A stretch of 33,864 nucleotides of DNA from Kiritimatiellia bacterium (GCA_017447805.1 JAFSMR010000039.1:1-33864), one strand, 5' to 3'; numbered from the stretch's first letter, positions 13,682-22,737 are shown. Numbers and translations are program-made. Notes: generated from the letters alone by a model not told the origin.

Positions 13682-15607
13682 ATGAAAAAGATAGCTGCAA
13701 TTTATTCGCTTATAGTTTTACCGACTTGTCTACTAGCATCGGTCACGACAGATTGCCAGCATCCTGCTGCAATTCGCGCGAAGGAAATTATCGAATCCAA
13801 ATGCGATGAATCAATCGAACTTATAATCGATAGTTCGCGAAAAGACGATGGATACCGCGCCGAAAAAGATAATGGCGTTATCAAAATATATGGTTTAAGG
13901 CCTAGGAGCTTTCTATATGCGGCTGGAGAAATCGAACGCTTGAAGACATCTAGGTTTCCGCTGGAGCGCAAAAGTCCCTTCAAATTAAGAATGCTCAATT
14001 ACACCGGGCGCAAATATGATGTTGCATATTGGGTCGCCGCGACCGGTTGCAATTATATAGAACTGCCTAGGCGAACCAATGCGAGAATGGTTGAAGCCTG
14101 CCATAATGCCGATGTAGAATGCTATGCGTTTCTCTATGGCTGCGACCCAATGAAATGGAATAAGCAGAAATGCGAGGAATTCCTCGCGGCACATCCTAGC
14201 GCGAAAGGTTCGGATATCGGCAGATCTTGGGAAAAAGGTATTATGTGCCCAAGCGATAAATATACATGGCAATATTTTGCATCTACCATTACTGAATTAG
14301 CTCAATATGCGCCATTCGATGGCGTCGTCGTTACATTTTGGGATGATTATGGTCTTAACTGCCACTGCAAAAAATGCAGGGCGAAAGGACTTGATTCCTT
14401 TGACGCCCAAGTTGCAGAAGCGATAAAATGCTACGAGAAAGCGCTAAATAAAATCGGCAAGAAGTTGATTGTAAGAACTTGGTCATCCGGCTGTCCGCAC
14501 TTCCTAGGCGAGGAATGGGTTCATGCGCCTGGCTATGGCGGGAGCGGCGGGGACGCGATGAGTCTTTGGGGCAAGAGCTTCAACGAAGCTTCAAATTCTA
14601 CCATTATACAGACGAAAGTCTACAATTCCGATTGCCAACCGAACGCGCCCTTCTCTCCTTTGCTAGGCGAAGCGACCAAGGCCGGGTTCACGGAATTGGC
14701 CGAATGGCAAATTACCGGCCAAACACTCGGGCTCGGCTGGCTACCAGCCTCGGTCGTCAATCATACTCAATGGACAATGCGCAAAGCGCTAGATAAAGTC
14801 GGTGAAAATGGCGGCATCTGTCTGTATGCCGGCGGCTACAACAACCAAGACTACGAAGCGCTAGACGATATAATGAATTCGATAAATATCTACGCTTGGA
14901 GAGAGCTATCTTGGAATCCGAACGATAATATCGATGATATATGGATGGAGTGGGCGCGGCCAATCTATGGCAAGGCGTCAAGCCAAGTAGTAGAAGCGCT
15001 TAAGCTAAGCGAAAAAGCATGCACGATTTCATTTTCGCCGCTCGGCTTTGGCGCGCCGACAGAATCGCGCTTCGCCTCGAATATCTCGCGGCGCGAAGAT
15101 TTGCTAAGATATACAAACCGCTACTATCTAAAAGATTCACAAGAACTCCTTAAGCCTACGAAAGAAAACATCGCGCTCGTAGTCGGAGAAAAAGATGAAG
15201 CTCTAGAATGCGTCAATAAGATGGAGCTCGCAATAAATGCGGCTCGTGAAATCGAACCAAACGCCCCGTGGCTTGAGGAATTGACAATCAGAACCGATTG
15301 GCTTAAAACCCACCTCATCTGCTCTAAAGCCTTGGATGGCGCGCTTTGGCGATATAGATATTTAAGATATCTTCGCGATATTTGCTCTAGCGATATCGAG
15401 GAATTCAAAAATATCGAAGAAGATTTCAATACCATCAAAGCGAATCACACAAAATTATTTGCGCATGAGCCGGAGTTGAAGTTAAGCTTCTATCAAAAAC
15501 CCTGTCTCGATCGTCCGATTACATTATCTTCGCCAATTCCTCTCATGAGAGATATTCATTCTAACGCGGTAGAATGCGTAGAAAAAATTCTCGGCCCCAG
15601 AAGGTAG
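13682..15607 (+). CDS. secreted glycoside-hydrolase-like protein
   Basis: This 641-residue protein has a Sec signal peptide (MKKIAAIYSLIVLPTCLLAS; cleavage near residue 20). Residues 21-95 resemble the small alpha/beta domain that precedes the catalytic barrel in GH20, GH67 and GH84 enzymes, ending in SFLYAAGEIERL. A TIM-barrel-like region follows (about 100-430), with FDGVVVTFWDDYGLNCHCKKC (about 213-232). It combines two adjacent acidic residues, Asp221 and Asp222, with a C-x-C-x2-C cluster, as in DUF4838-type hydrolases. The remaining helical part ends at 641. I infer a periplasmic or surface enzyme acting on host or plant glycans; the substrate is not readable. It is a single-gene unit facing ruvA. 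Confidence 0.6.
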   Translation: MKKIAAIYSLIVLPTCLLASVTTDCQHPAAIRAKEIIESKCDESIELIIDSSRKDDGYRAEKDNGVIKIYGLRPRSFLYAAGEIERLKTSRFPLERKSPFKLRMLNYTGRKYDVAYWVAATGCNYIELPRRTNARMVEACHNADVECYAFLYGCDPMKWNKQKCEEFLAAHPSAKGSDIGRSWEKGIMCPSDKYTWQYFASTITELAQYAPFDGVVVTFWDDYGLNCHCKKCRAKGLDSFDAQVAEAIKCYEKALNKIGKKLIVRTWSSGCPHFLGEEWVHAPGYGGSGGDAMSLWGKSFNEASNSTIIQTKVYNSDCQPNAPFSPLLGEATKAGFTELAEWQITGQTLGLGWLPASVVNHTQWTMRKALDKVGENGGICLYAGGYNNQDYEALDDIMNSINIYAWRELSWNPNDNIDDIWMEWARPIYGKASSQVVEALKLSEKACTISFSPLGFGAPTESRFASNISRREDLLRYTNRYYLKDSQELLKPTKENIALVVGEKDEALECVNKMELAINAAREIEPNAPWLEELTIRTDWLKTHLICSKALDGALWRYRYLRYLRDICSSDIEEFKNIEEDFNTIKANHTKLFAHEPELKLSFYQKPCLDRPITLSSPIPLMRDIHSNAVECVEKILGPRR

Positions 15608-15610
15608 TGG

Positions 15611-15631
15611 GGCGGCCAAAGCGTGGCCGCC
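15611..15631. terminator. bidirectional hairpin between convergent genes
   Basis: GGCGGCCA (15611-15618), the loop AAGCG and TGGCCGCC (15624-15631) form a perfect 8-bp stem. It lies between the 3' ends of the hydrolase gene and ruvA. There is no T-run on either side, so termination may be Rho-dependent or the hairpin may protect transcript ends. CAGATGTTC, a member of the CATCTGAAC word family, follows at once. Confidence 0.5.
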
Positions 15632-15660
15632 GTTCAGATGTTCAAGGGAGGGCGGCTAGG

Positions 15661-16257
15661 CTAGGCTTTTAATGCGAGGCGGATGATTTCTTCTGTAGTA
15701 GTCGCTTCGGGGTGTTTCGAGAGAGTCTTCGAAACCATGGACGAGGCGATTTCATCGGAAAACCCAAGCGCGCTAAGCGCTTTTCTCGCATCGAGAAGAA
15801 ACGCCTTATCTTCCTTCTGGCCGTTCTTCGAAGAAGCAAGCGACATCGCTTCAAACGCGTTTATTTTATCCTTAAGCTCGATGCAGATTTTTTCCGCCGT
15901 CTTTTTGCCTACGCCTTTTATGGCCGAAATGCGCTTTGCATCGGAAGAGGCAATCGCCAAAGAAAGTTCCGAAAGACTCGCGCCAGAAAGAATGGAAAGC
16001 GCGATTTTCGGTCCTACGCCAGATACGGCAGTCAATTTCGTAAAAAGTTCGCGTTCTGCAAGAGTAGCGAAGCCATAGAGAGATTCATCATCCTCTCTGA
16101 CGCTATGGAATGCAAATAGCTTTACCTCGGCGCCCGTCTTCGGCAATCTATCGTATGTAGATATGGGGATTTGCATTTCATAGCCGACTCCGGCAGCCTC
16201 GACGATTGCGAGGCTCGGAGATTTTTCGGCGAGGACCCCTTTAATATATGCTATCAC
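15661..16257 (-). CDS. ruvA: Holliday junction DNA helicase subunit RuvA
   Basis: This 198-residue protein is the junction-binding subunit of the RuvAB branch-migration complex. The N-terminal OB fold begins MIAYIKGVLAEKSPSLAIVEAAGVGYEMQIP. Two helix-hairpin-helix motifs follow: LTAVSGVGPKIALSILSG and ISAIKGVGKKTAEKICIELKDK. The C-terminal domain that contacts RuvB (DARKALSALGFSDEIASSMV) is present. The length is normal for the family. It overlaps the dipeptidase gene by 4 bp (ATGA) and ends the operon. ruvB and ruvC are not in the window. Confidence 0.97.
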   Translation of the reverse strand: MIAYIKGVLAEKSPSLAIVEAAGVGYEMQIPISTYDRLPKTGAEVKLFAFHSVREDDESLYGFATLAERELFTKLTAVSGVGPKIALSILSGASLSELSLAIASSDAKRISAIKGVGKKTAEKICIELKDKINAFEAMSLASSKNGQKEDKAFLLDARKALSALGFSDEIASSMVSKTLSKHPEATTTEEIIRLALKA

Positions 16258-17612
16258 AACGCCTCCAAAATTCTGCGCGCCCAGTCGCGCGCGAGCGCAA
16301 ACTGTGCAAACGAATAACTCTCGTTCGGTGAATGGATTCTATCTTCCGGCTGCCCCCAGCCTACGATTAGAGGCGCAGCGCCGGAAGCTTCCTTGAGAAT
16401 GGAGACAACCGGAATAGATGCGCCATCCCAATGGAATACCGGCCCCCTAGGATCCATTTCTTTCAGAACTTCTGAAGCTAGACGGAATAGCGGAGAAGCA
16501 AGCGGCAATCTGAAACCGCCGGCACCAGGATTCCAATCTTCGATTTCAAGCCTCATGCCGCGTGGAGTATTCGCTTCAAGATGGGCTTTCACGGCTTCGA
16601 ATACGCGGCGCGGATTTTGGCCTGGAACAAGACGCATCGAAATCTTGGCAAATGCTTCCGGCGCGATAACAGTCTTTGCACCAGGGCCGCCGTAACCGGA
16701 ATGAATGCCGTTTACTTCAATCGTAGGAAGGAATGAATTTCTTTCCACAATCGACTTGCCTTCTTCGCCGCCGACTGGCGCGCAGCCGATATCCTTCTCG
16801 TAATCTTCGGCGCTAGGCGCATTCTTTTCGGCCTCGGCTTTTTCTTCTTCGCTAGGCATTTCGACGCCATCCATAAATCCGGCTACGGCGATAGCGCCGC
16901 TGGGAGTATGGAGAGATGCGACAAGCTCGGCGATCGCCTGCGCGGCATTTGGCGCAATCGCGCCATATTCACCGGAATGGAGATCTCGATTCGCGCCAAA
17001 CAGCTTTACCGTGAAATGACTCACTCCGCGAAGCCCGGCTACAATCGCAGGACGAAGCCCCGCGGCGGCAGATGTATCGCAAACCAAAAGGACATCCGCC
17101 GCAAGACTCTTTCTGAGATCGGTCTGGGCAAGTTTCATCAGCGCCTCGCTACCGGATTCTTCCTGCCCTTCCAGCACGATTTTAATCGTTGGCCTCTTGC
17201 CTTCAGGCGCAGTTTCCAGATAATCGGCAAGCCCTTGCAGAAACGCGAAAAATTGTCCCTTGTCATCTTGCGAGCCGCGGCAATAAATTCTATCGCCTAT
17301 AATGGTTGGCTCGAATGGCGGAGTTTTCCAGCTCTCTATCGGATCGGCCGGCTGAACATCGTAGTGACCGTAGAAAAGAATCGTGCTCGCCCCTTCGTCG
17401 CCAGGCCTTTGGGCAAAAAGAACCGGCGGCGCGAAACTGCCTTTAGCCAAAATCAACTCGCCGGCAAAATCCAATTTCTTTAGCCAATCTTTCAGCCACA
17501 TCGCGCAAGCGGTGCAGTCCTTTAGCTTTGCGGGGTCGGCGCCGACAGATTCGAATTTAAGCAATTCGAAATATTCTTTCTGCGTATTTTCATCCATATC
17601 TGATTTCGACAT
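16254..17612 (-). CDS. M20-family dipeptidase
   Basis: This 452-residue protein is an M20 metallopeptidase of the carnosinase/PepV-like type that hydrolyses dipeptides in the cytoplasm. The zinc ligands can be followed: HYD (His83, Asp85 region, TILFYGHYDVQP), GSQDDKG (Asp116), GQEESGS (Glu151/152) and a late His in EDRIHSPNESY. The lid/dimerisation domain occupies about residues 190-310. The sequence WNPGAGGF and the substrate loop VFHWDGASIPVV follow. There is no signal peptide. AGAGAGG precedes the ATG by 8 nt. It lies 25 nt after the kinase gene and overlaps ruvA, so it belongs to the operon without an obvious functional link. Confidence 0.9.
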   Translation of the reverse strand: MSKSDMDENTQKEYFELLKFESVGADPAKLKDCTACAMWLKDWLKKLDFAGELILAKGSFAPPVLFAQRPGDEGASTILFYGHYDVQPADPIESWKTPPFEPTIIGDRIYCRGSQDDKGQFFAFLQGLADYLETAPEGKRPTIKIVLEGQEESGSEALMKLAQTDLRKSLAADVLLVCDTSAAAGLRPAIVAGLRGVSHFTVKLFGANRDLHSGEYGAIAPNAAQAIAELVASLHTPSGAIAVAGFMDGVEMPSEEEKAEAEKNAPSAEDYEKDIGCAPVGGEEGKSIVERNSFLPTIEVNGIHSGYGGPGAKTVIAPEAFAKISMRLVPGQNPRRVFEAVKAHLEANTPRGMRLEIEDWNPGAGGFRLPLASPLFRLASEVLKEMDPRGPVFHWDGASIPVVSILKEASGAAPLIVGWGQPEDRIHSPNESYSFAQFALARDWARRILEAL

Positions 17613-17637
17613 TCTAGAATCCTCTCTTTCTTGAAAA

Positions 17638-18771
17638 TCATTTTAGAAGAAGAACGAGCAAAACGATAAACGCAACCAGAGATAACGCTATCATCGAAAC
17701 AATTGTAGCTATACGCTTTATCTTCTTCCTCTTCTTAAGTTCTTCGACGAATTTTCTGATTTCGATATCGGTCGTATCGAACGACAGAGTCTTTTTCGCG
17801 TCTTTCGCAATATTCGCGAGCGCAGTCTTCATCGAAAGATGAGTTTGCGCGCTTTCGCCGGAATCGGAAAATTGAACGTTTGAAGGGCTGCGCTCGTCAA
17901 GCTTATATCCAAGGCGTTTGAATTCCTTCAGCAGCTCCGTAGGATCGGCAATACGGCGATCTCTTTCTTTTACACACATACGCCTTATCAAAACCGCGAG
18001 CATCGGATCGACATTGCTCTTAAAATCGCGTATATCCGGGAATGGATCGCCGGAAAGCGCCTGCGCGAGAACTTGCGGCGCGTTTGGTCCTTCGTAAGGA
18101 GGCTTGCCTACAATCATCTCGAACAATACGACGCCAAGCGAATATATATCGGCCCTGATATCCACCCCGGCGGCATCTACGGCCTGCTCCGGCGCGACAT
18201 ACGCCGGAGTCCCGAATACGCTTTCGGCTGAAGTTGAAAGAGAATCTTTTATGTTATCTGCTTTGGCGATTCCCATATCGACCAGCTTCACCAAACCATC
18301 CGGTTGAATCATTATATTTTCCGGCTTGATATCGCGATGGACGATATTGAATTTATGCGCCGCCTCGAGAGCGCTTGCCACCTGCATTACTACTTCAACC
18401 GCGCGATCGGGTGTAAAGCAGCCGGCAAAAGCGATCGCCTGGCGAAGATTTCCGCCAGATACCCAGTCCATGATAATATAATAAAGATTGCTTTCCTCAT
18501 CTAGCCCCGCATCATAAACCGCGACTAAATTCGGATGCCTCACTCGCGAAGCGATTTTTGCTTCACGCAAGAATCGTTTTACGTAATGTTCGTTGGAGCT
18601 GGCGACTTCAGGATAAAGCACTTTGAGCGCGAAGTAAGTTTCAAGCGTTTCATGCTTGACCAAATAAACAGCGCCCAGCCCCCCTTTGCCGAGAAGCCGT
18701 TCGATTACATAACCGCGAAATTTATCGCCTGCATTGAAAATATCGTGATTCGCCTGGGAGTTATCGCTCAT
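17638..18771 (-). CDS. membrane-anchored Ser/Thr protein kinase
   Basis: This 377-residue eukaryotic-type (Hanks) kinase has all catalytic elements: the glycine loop GKGGLGAVYLVK (28-39), the ATP-binding Lys49 in FALKVL, HRDIKPEN (145-152), DMG in place of DFG (165-167), and GTPAYVAPEQ (187-196). A charged juxtamembrane stretch ends with KRKKIKR. One transmembrane helix at about 354-376 closes the protein, so the kinase domain faces the cytoplasm and no sensor domain is exposed. It overlaps the PP2C gene by 4 bp. The kinase/phosphatase/kinase order resembles the PknB/Stp pairs that tune cell-wall or translation functions, but the targets here are unknown. Confidence 0.92.
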   Translation of the reverse strand: MSDNSQANHDIFNAGDKFRGYVIERLLGKGGLGAVYLVKHETLETYFALKVLYPEVASSNEHYVKRFLREAKIASRVRHPNLVAVYDAGLDEESNLYYIIMDWVSGGNLRQAIAFAGCFTPDRAVEVVMQVASALEAAHKFNIVHRDIKPENIMIQPDGLVKLVDMGIAKADNIKDSLSTSAESVFGTPAYVAPEQAVDAAGVDIRADIYSLGVVLFEMIVGKPPYEGPNAPQVLAQALSGDPFPDIRDFKSNVDPMLAVLIRRMCVKERDRRIADPTELLKEFKRLGYKLDERSPSNVQFSDSGESAQTHLSMKTALANIAKDAKKTLSFDTTDIEIRKFVEELKKRKKIKRIATIVSMIALSLVAFIVLLVLLLK

Positions 18772-19553
18772 TTTATACCTCCGATTTTCAATACTATGGC
18801 CGTATAGTTATCGCAAGCGCCTGCTTTAATCGCGAGGCGCGAAAGTTCTTCTGCGATTTCTTTTGCGCTCGCATCTTTCGATAGAGTTTGCTGGATTGCT
18901 TCGCCCGGTATCATATCATAAATTCCATCCGAACAAATCAGGTATCTATCGCGTTTTCTCAAATCTACTTTTCGCCAATCCGGCGTAACATTCGCTTCTA
19001 TGCCGACTGCGCGCGTCAAGACGTGCGATAGTCCGCCCGCCCTTCTCGATATTTCGTCGGAGTAGGCTTTAAGCGAACTTCTGCGGCCAATCTCGCCGGC
19101 GATTGTATGGTCATGGGTAAGAAGTTCGAAGGCGCCGGAGCGAACACGGTAAATTCTGCTATCCCCCACATGGCATATCACGCCTTCAAAGGGCCTATCG
19201 TGATTTATAAACATCGCCGCGAGCGTCGTGCCCATCTGGCGCAAAGAATTTTTCAAGGCGTAGGCGCGAATTTCCGTATTTGCCTGATGTATAGCTTCAG
19301 CCGTGCGGTTTATTAAAGAAGCGAAGCAGGATTTTCGCTTTGAAGCAAGAGCAATAGCTTTGCAGATCATGAAACTCGCCTGCGCCCCGCCTTCGCCGCC
19401 GCCAATGCCATCGGCTACGCAAAACAATCTTTGGCGCGAATCGAGGAACATGCAATCTTGATTATCCGGCCTCACGAGACCTTTATCGGATATTCCAAAT
19501 ACATCGACTTCCAGTCTATGTCGCGGCGCAAAAAGCCAATCGAATATTTTCAT
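18768..19553 (-). CDS. PP2C-family Ser/Thr phosphatase
   Basis: This 261-residue protein is a metal-dependent PPM/PP2C phosphatase of the Stp/PrpC type. Metal-binding and signature motifs are visible: SDKGLVRPDNQD (22-33), CVADGIGG (45-52), GTTLAAM (108-114), HVGDSRIY (128-135), ICSDGIYDMI (206-215) and CDNYTAIVLKI (247-257). It is cytoplasmic, with no membrane segment. It is sandwiched between two kinase genes: its ATG shares one base with the upstream kinase stop (TGATG), and it overlaps the downstream kinase by 4 bp. It should dephosphorylate the two kinases or their substrates (inference). Confidence 0.95.
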   Translation of the reverse strand: MKIFDWLFAPRHRLEVDVFGISDKGLVRPDNQDCMFLDSRQRLFCVADGIGGGEGGAQASFMICKAIALASKRKSCFASLINRTAEAIHQANTEIRAYALKNSLRQMGTTLAAMFINHDRPFEGVICHVGDSRIYRVRSGAFELLTHDHTIAGEIGRRSSLKAYSDEISRRAGGLSHVLTRAVGIEANVTPDWRKVDLRKRDRYLICSDGIYDMIPGEAIQQTLSKDASAKEIAEELSRLAIKAGACDNYTAIVLKIGGIK

Positions 19554-20548
19554 CAGGGCCTCCTCGTGAATATTGTTACCAGCGCTACAAAAAGCGCCTC
19601 TAGCGAAAATATCAACGCGACTAGCGCATAGAGAGTCGCTCTATCATCATACCAGCGGACTTTCGCGCTCTCTTGCTCTCTTGCCGGGCCGATTTGCTCG
19701 GGATGCGCCAGCAAAGCGACAATCGTAGCAGCATCCGCCGGACGGCTATCGGCATCTGGCATCATCATCGCCGCGATCAATCTCGCGAGCGGTCCAGGGC
19801 AATTCTTTCTCTTCAATCTGACATCTGGCGGCCGCCGCCCTTCCAACGCACGCGCGAGAGTAGTCATCGCGCCCTCGCCTTCGTATGGCCTAACCAATGC
19901 GAGCATCTCATACATTACCACGCCGAGAGAATAAATATCAGATCGTATATCCACCTTTCGCGAATCGAGCATTTGCTCTGGCGCCATGTAGGCAGGCGTG
20001 CCAAGAATATCTTCTGCCTGCGTCACGTTCGCATCAGGCGAAAATTCCTTCGACCTGGAAATTCCAAAATCCGATAATTTCGCGTGGCCATCCGAAGCTA
20101 TTAGAATATTGCCCGGCTTGATATCGCGATGGACGAGGCCGCGCGATTCTATCGCCGCTAGCGCCGAAGCTATATCGCTCGAAATCGAAACCACCTCGGA
20201 AATATCGAGTTTCTCTTTTCGTTCGATAAGATCTTTGAGCGAGCCTCGCGGCATATATTCCATCGTCATGTAACATAGCCCGGTCTCGGGGTCTTTGCCG
20301 GCGTCATAAACGCCGAGCAAATTCTTATGCGGCGAATTCATGGCAAACTCCGCCTCGTTTATGAATCGAGACTCCGCTTCATCGCCTTTGCCGGGTGAGA
20401 GAATTTTCACCGCAAAAAATTCTCTCGCTACTGGGTCTTCGACTAGATAGACTTCACCCATCCCGCCTTTACCCAAAAGGCGCGTGACGGTAAAATTCCC
20501 GAAATGGGTTCCGTCTGGCAGAGTCTGTTCTAGCGAAGGATTTTCCAT
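19553..20548 (-). CDS. membrane-anchored Ser/Thr protein kinase (second)
   Basis: This 331-residue Hanks kinase has the glycine loop GKGGMGEVYLV (26-36), Lys48 in FAVKIL, HRDIKPGN (140-147), a standard DFG (160-162) and GTPAYMAPEQ (183-192). A transmembrane helix lies at about 305-327 with only a short basic tail, so no external sensor is present. The kinase core is close enough to the partner at 17638-18771 to suggest an old duplication, but the tails differ and the partner has DMG. The gene abuts the methyltransferase gene with no gap (TAA-ATG). Confidence 0.92.
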   Translation of the reverse strand: MENPSLEQTLPDGTHFGNFTVTRLLGKGGMGEVYLVEDPVAREFFAVKILSPGKGDEAESRFINEAEFAMNSPHKNLLGVYDAGKDPETGLCYMTMEYMPRGSLKDLIERKEKLDISEVVSISSDIASALAAIESRGLVHRDIKPGNILIASDGHAKLSDFGISRSKEFSPDANVTQAEDILGTPAYMAPEQMLDSRKVDIRSDIYSLGVVMYEMLALVRPYEGEGAMTTLARALEGRRPPDVRLKRKNCPGPLARLIAAMMMPDADSRPADAATIVALLAHPEQIGPAREQESAKVRWYDDRATLYALVALIFSLEALFVALVTIFTRRP

Positions 20549-21406
20549 TTAGTGATCTATTACCCCTTCACCATGCCATGCTTCCGCCGGCGGAACTTCC
20601 ACCAGCTTCGCTTGTATTCTTTGGCGAACGGCCTCATAGACAAGGATTGTCGCCGCGGCAGATACATTAAGAGAATCCGCAAGCCCCAGCATTGGTATTC
20701 TTACTCTCAAATCGGCGCCATCCATCCACTTCGCCGTAAGGCCGTATTGCTCCGCGCCAAGCGCGATCGCGACTCTACCCGTCAAATCGACTTCGAAATG
20801 AAGCTTTTCAGCATGTGGGGTAGCGGCGAGAATCTTGAATCCGTTCGCCTTCAAAAATTCTAGCGCCTCTTCGCTTGCAGCTTCGACGATAGGGACGGAG
20901 AACATAGTTCCTGTAGAAGCACGAACTACATTAGGATTGTGGATATCGACCGTCCTATCGCAAACGATTACCGCCGCGGCCTTGCCGGCATCGGCAGAGC
21001 GCAGAATAGTTCCTAGATTCCCTGGCTTTTCTATCGCTTCGGTTACGATTACAAGCGCATTTTCATCGAGTTTCAAATCTTTAAGCTTGATTGAAATATG
21101 CGGGCCGATCATCAAAAGGCCGTCCGGCCTTTCTTTGTAGGCGATTTTTTCGAAGCATATCTTCGAGCATGTATAAACTTGCGCGCCGAGGCGTGAACAT
21201 TCCTCTACTAGCGCAGGCTCGTTTTCGTTTTTGAGATATAGGCTTGGGGCGTGGAAAATCGCCGTTGGCCTATAGCCGTTATCGAGAGCGCGGCGACATT
21301 CGCGGTATCCTTCCACGATCATCTCGCCGCTCTCTTCACGCTCGCGGCACGTCCTCAATTTGACGACATGCTTCAATTTCGGATTGGATGTTGAGGTAAT
21401 TTCCAT
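20549..21406 (-). CDS. SpoU-family RNA 2'-O-methyltransferase
   Basis: This 285-residue SPOUT-class enzyme carries all three SpoU motifs: EKPGNLGTILRSADA (126-140), IALGAEQYGL (214-223) and IPMLGLADSLNVSAAATILVYE (237-258). The N-terminal 100 residues form the L30e-like substrate domain (LKHVVKLRTCREREESGEMIVEGYREC). It methylates the ribose of a guanosine or other base in rRNA or tRNA; RlmB-like or TsnR-like specificity cannot be separated by eye. It starts directly after the isomerase stop codon (TAA-ATG), so it relies on translational coupling. Confidence 0.92.
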   Translation of the reverse strand: MEITSTSNPKLKHVVKLRTCREREESGEMIVEGYRECRRALDNGYRPTAIFHAPSLYLKNENEPALVEECSRLGAQVYTCSKICFEKIAYKERPDGLLMIGPHISIKLKDLKLDENALVIVTEAIEKPGNLGTILRSADAGKAAAVIVCDRTVDIHNPNVVRASTGTMFSVPIVEAASEEALEFLKANGFKILAATPHAEKLHFEVDLTGRVAIALGAEQYGLTAKWMDGADLRVRIPMLGLADSLNVSAAATILVYEAVRQRIQAKLVEVPPAEAWHGEGVIDH

Positions 21407-22291
21407 TTACCGATATTCGATTTTTGCGTTATCCCTGAGTTCTTTGACGAAAACTTCCATCGCGCGGCCTCTTGCTTCATGGCGAAGGAGGTCCTTGATC
21501 TGGTCGTGGACATCGACCAAAGTCTGGGTCTCGCCGCCTTTTTCATCGGCTTTGTAGATGATGTGATAGCCGAATTGGGTAGCGACGACGCCAGATACTT
21601 CGCCCTTCTTCATCTCGAAGGCCGCTTTGTCGAATTCCGGCACCATCATGCCGCGCGAAAACCAGCCGAGAGAGCCGCCCTGCGCTTTCGAGGGGCAATC
21701 GGAGTGAGCCGCGGCTTCTGCCGCAAAATCTCCGCCAGCCAAAATACGATCGCGAATAGCGCAAATCTTATCGAATGCCGCGCCTTTTACTTCCGGCAAA
21801 TCTTTTCCTTCCGTCTTGACCAGAATATGCTGGCAAAGGACCTGATGGGGCGTTACATACTCTGACTTATGCGCTTCATAGAACGCGGCGACTTCTTCTT
21901 CGGTCGGCTCCGGCACATTTGCGCAAGCCTGATTCACGAGCTTATTCACCCGCGCACCCTTTTCCAGCTCTTTGCGAAATGCTTCATCAGTAATCTTCTG
22001 CGCCGCGAGCGCCTTCTTGTAGTTTTCTTCACCGCCTACCTGCTCGACAACCTTCGCAACTTCCGCATCGATCTCGGAAGCACTAACCGGAAGATCCAGT
22101 TGTTTGGCCCTCTCTATCAGAAGTTTTGCGCCGATAGCCTGCTCAAGCGCCTTCTCTTCGAGCTTAGGCATATTGTTCTTGACTTCATCATAACTCATGC
22201 CGTGAGTCAGATAAAACCTTACCAACCTATCCAATTCGAAATGCACCGCCTCCGCGCTGATTTCATCTCCATTGACTATTGCTTTTCTCAT
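21407..22291 (-). CDS. parvulin-type peptidyl-prolyl isomerase
   Basis: This 294-residue protein has a PpiC/parvulin domain at about 148-247 (HQVLCQHILVK, GGSLGWFSRGMMVPEF, VVATQFGYHIIY). A helical N-terminal half of the SurA/PrsA chaperone type precedes it. No signal peptide is present, which is unusual for SurA-like folding factors and suggests a cytoplasmic role. The last 30 residues are helical. It heads a seven-gene operon and is transcribed from a leaderless-type promoter seven bases upstream of the ATG. In a related arrangement it could act on newly made proteins together with the ribosome-linked methyltransferase; this is only inference. Confidence 0.88.
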   Translation of the reverse strand: MRKAIVNGDEISAEAVHFELDRLVRFYLTHGMSYDEVKNNMPKLEEKALEQAIGAKLLIERAKQLDLPVSASEIDAEVAKVVEQVGGEENYKKALAAQKITDEAFRKELEKGARVNKLVNQACANVPEPTEEEVAAFYEAHKSEYVTPHQVLCQHILVKTEGKDLPEVKGAAFDKICAIRDRILAGGDFAAEAAAHSDCPSKAQGGSLGWFSRGMMVPEFDKAAFEMKKGEVSGVVATQFGYHIIYKADEKGGETQTLVDVHDQIKDLLRHEARGRAMEVFVKELRDNAKIEYR

Positions 22292-22298
22292 GCCGCAA

Positions 22299-22304
22299 AT
22301 TATA
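22299..22304 (-). promoter_or_regulatory. -10 element of the ppi-to-ruvA operon
   Basis: TATAAT on the minus strand is separated from the ATG at 22291 by seven bases (TTGCGGC), so the mRNA should start at or one base before the ATG. I see no convincing -35. The bases around it form an imperfect inverted repeat, GCAAA...TTTGC. Confidence 0.5.
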
Positions 22305-22489
22305 CCATTTTTTGCGGTTTTCTGCTACTGCTAATTTGGAATATTTCGGTATCTTAGCTCACGCTGTTACATGCCCCGCGGCCGCATGAGCGGCTGCGGC
22401 GTTGAAGGGTGAAGGTTTTAAGGTTGAAGGTTGCAGTTGGAGAGTAGTTGTAGTATGTAGTCGCAGTTGTAGAATGGTGTTTTCAATCT
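22305..22489. other. intergenic region with GC hairpin
   Basis: No gene is visible. GCCGCA (22381-22386) and TGCGGC (22395-22400) form a 6-bp stem. The following 40 bases are low-complexity GAAGG- and TTGTAG-like text (GTTGAAGGGTGAAGG, TAGTTGTAGTATGTAG) resembling the gaps at 1.1 and 12.2 kb. Confidence 0.4.
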
Positions 22490-22684
22490 TCATCTCGCAC
22501 TAAGAGAGTCGCAGAGATTGGAGATTTTGATGTATGTGTAGTAGGTCGAGCCCGAGCTGCCGTACTGGAGGCGGCTCTTGAGGTCCGTCCCCGGAAGGTA
22601 ATAGTATGTGAACCACACGCCCGCCATCATAACACGCTTCATCCTCGAGGTGTCCGCCTCATACTCGATGCTCTTGCTCAGCAT
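22490..22684 (-). pseudogene. RHS-type repeat fragment
   Basis: The 64-codon stretch contains YEADTSRMKRVMMAGVWFTYYYLPGTDLKSRLQYGSSGSTYYT, which reads like RHS/YD repeat units. There is no proper start and the reading frame ends abruptly. It is downstream of the RHS C-terminal cassette at 23300-24390 on the same strand, so it is a displaced, decayed piece of an RHS gene and not an intact small protein. Confidence 0.6.
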
Positions 22685-22737
22685 ATATGATCGTAAGCAT
22701 TTACAATTATTGCTCCGGCAATAAATAACATTGATTT

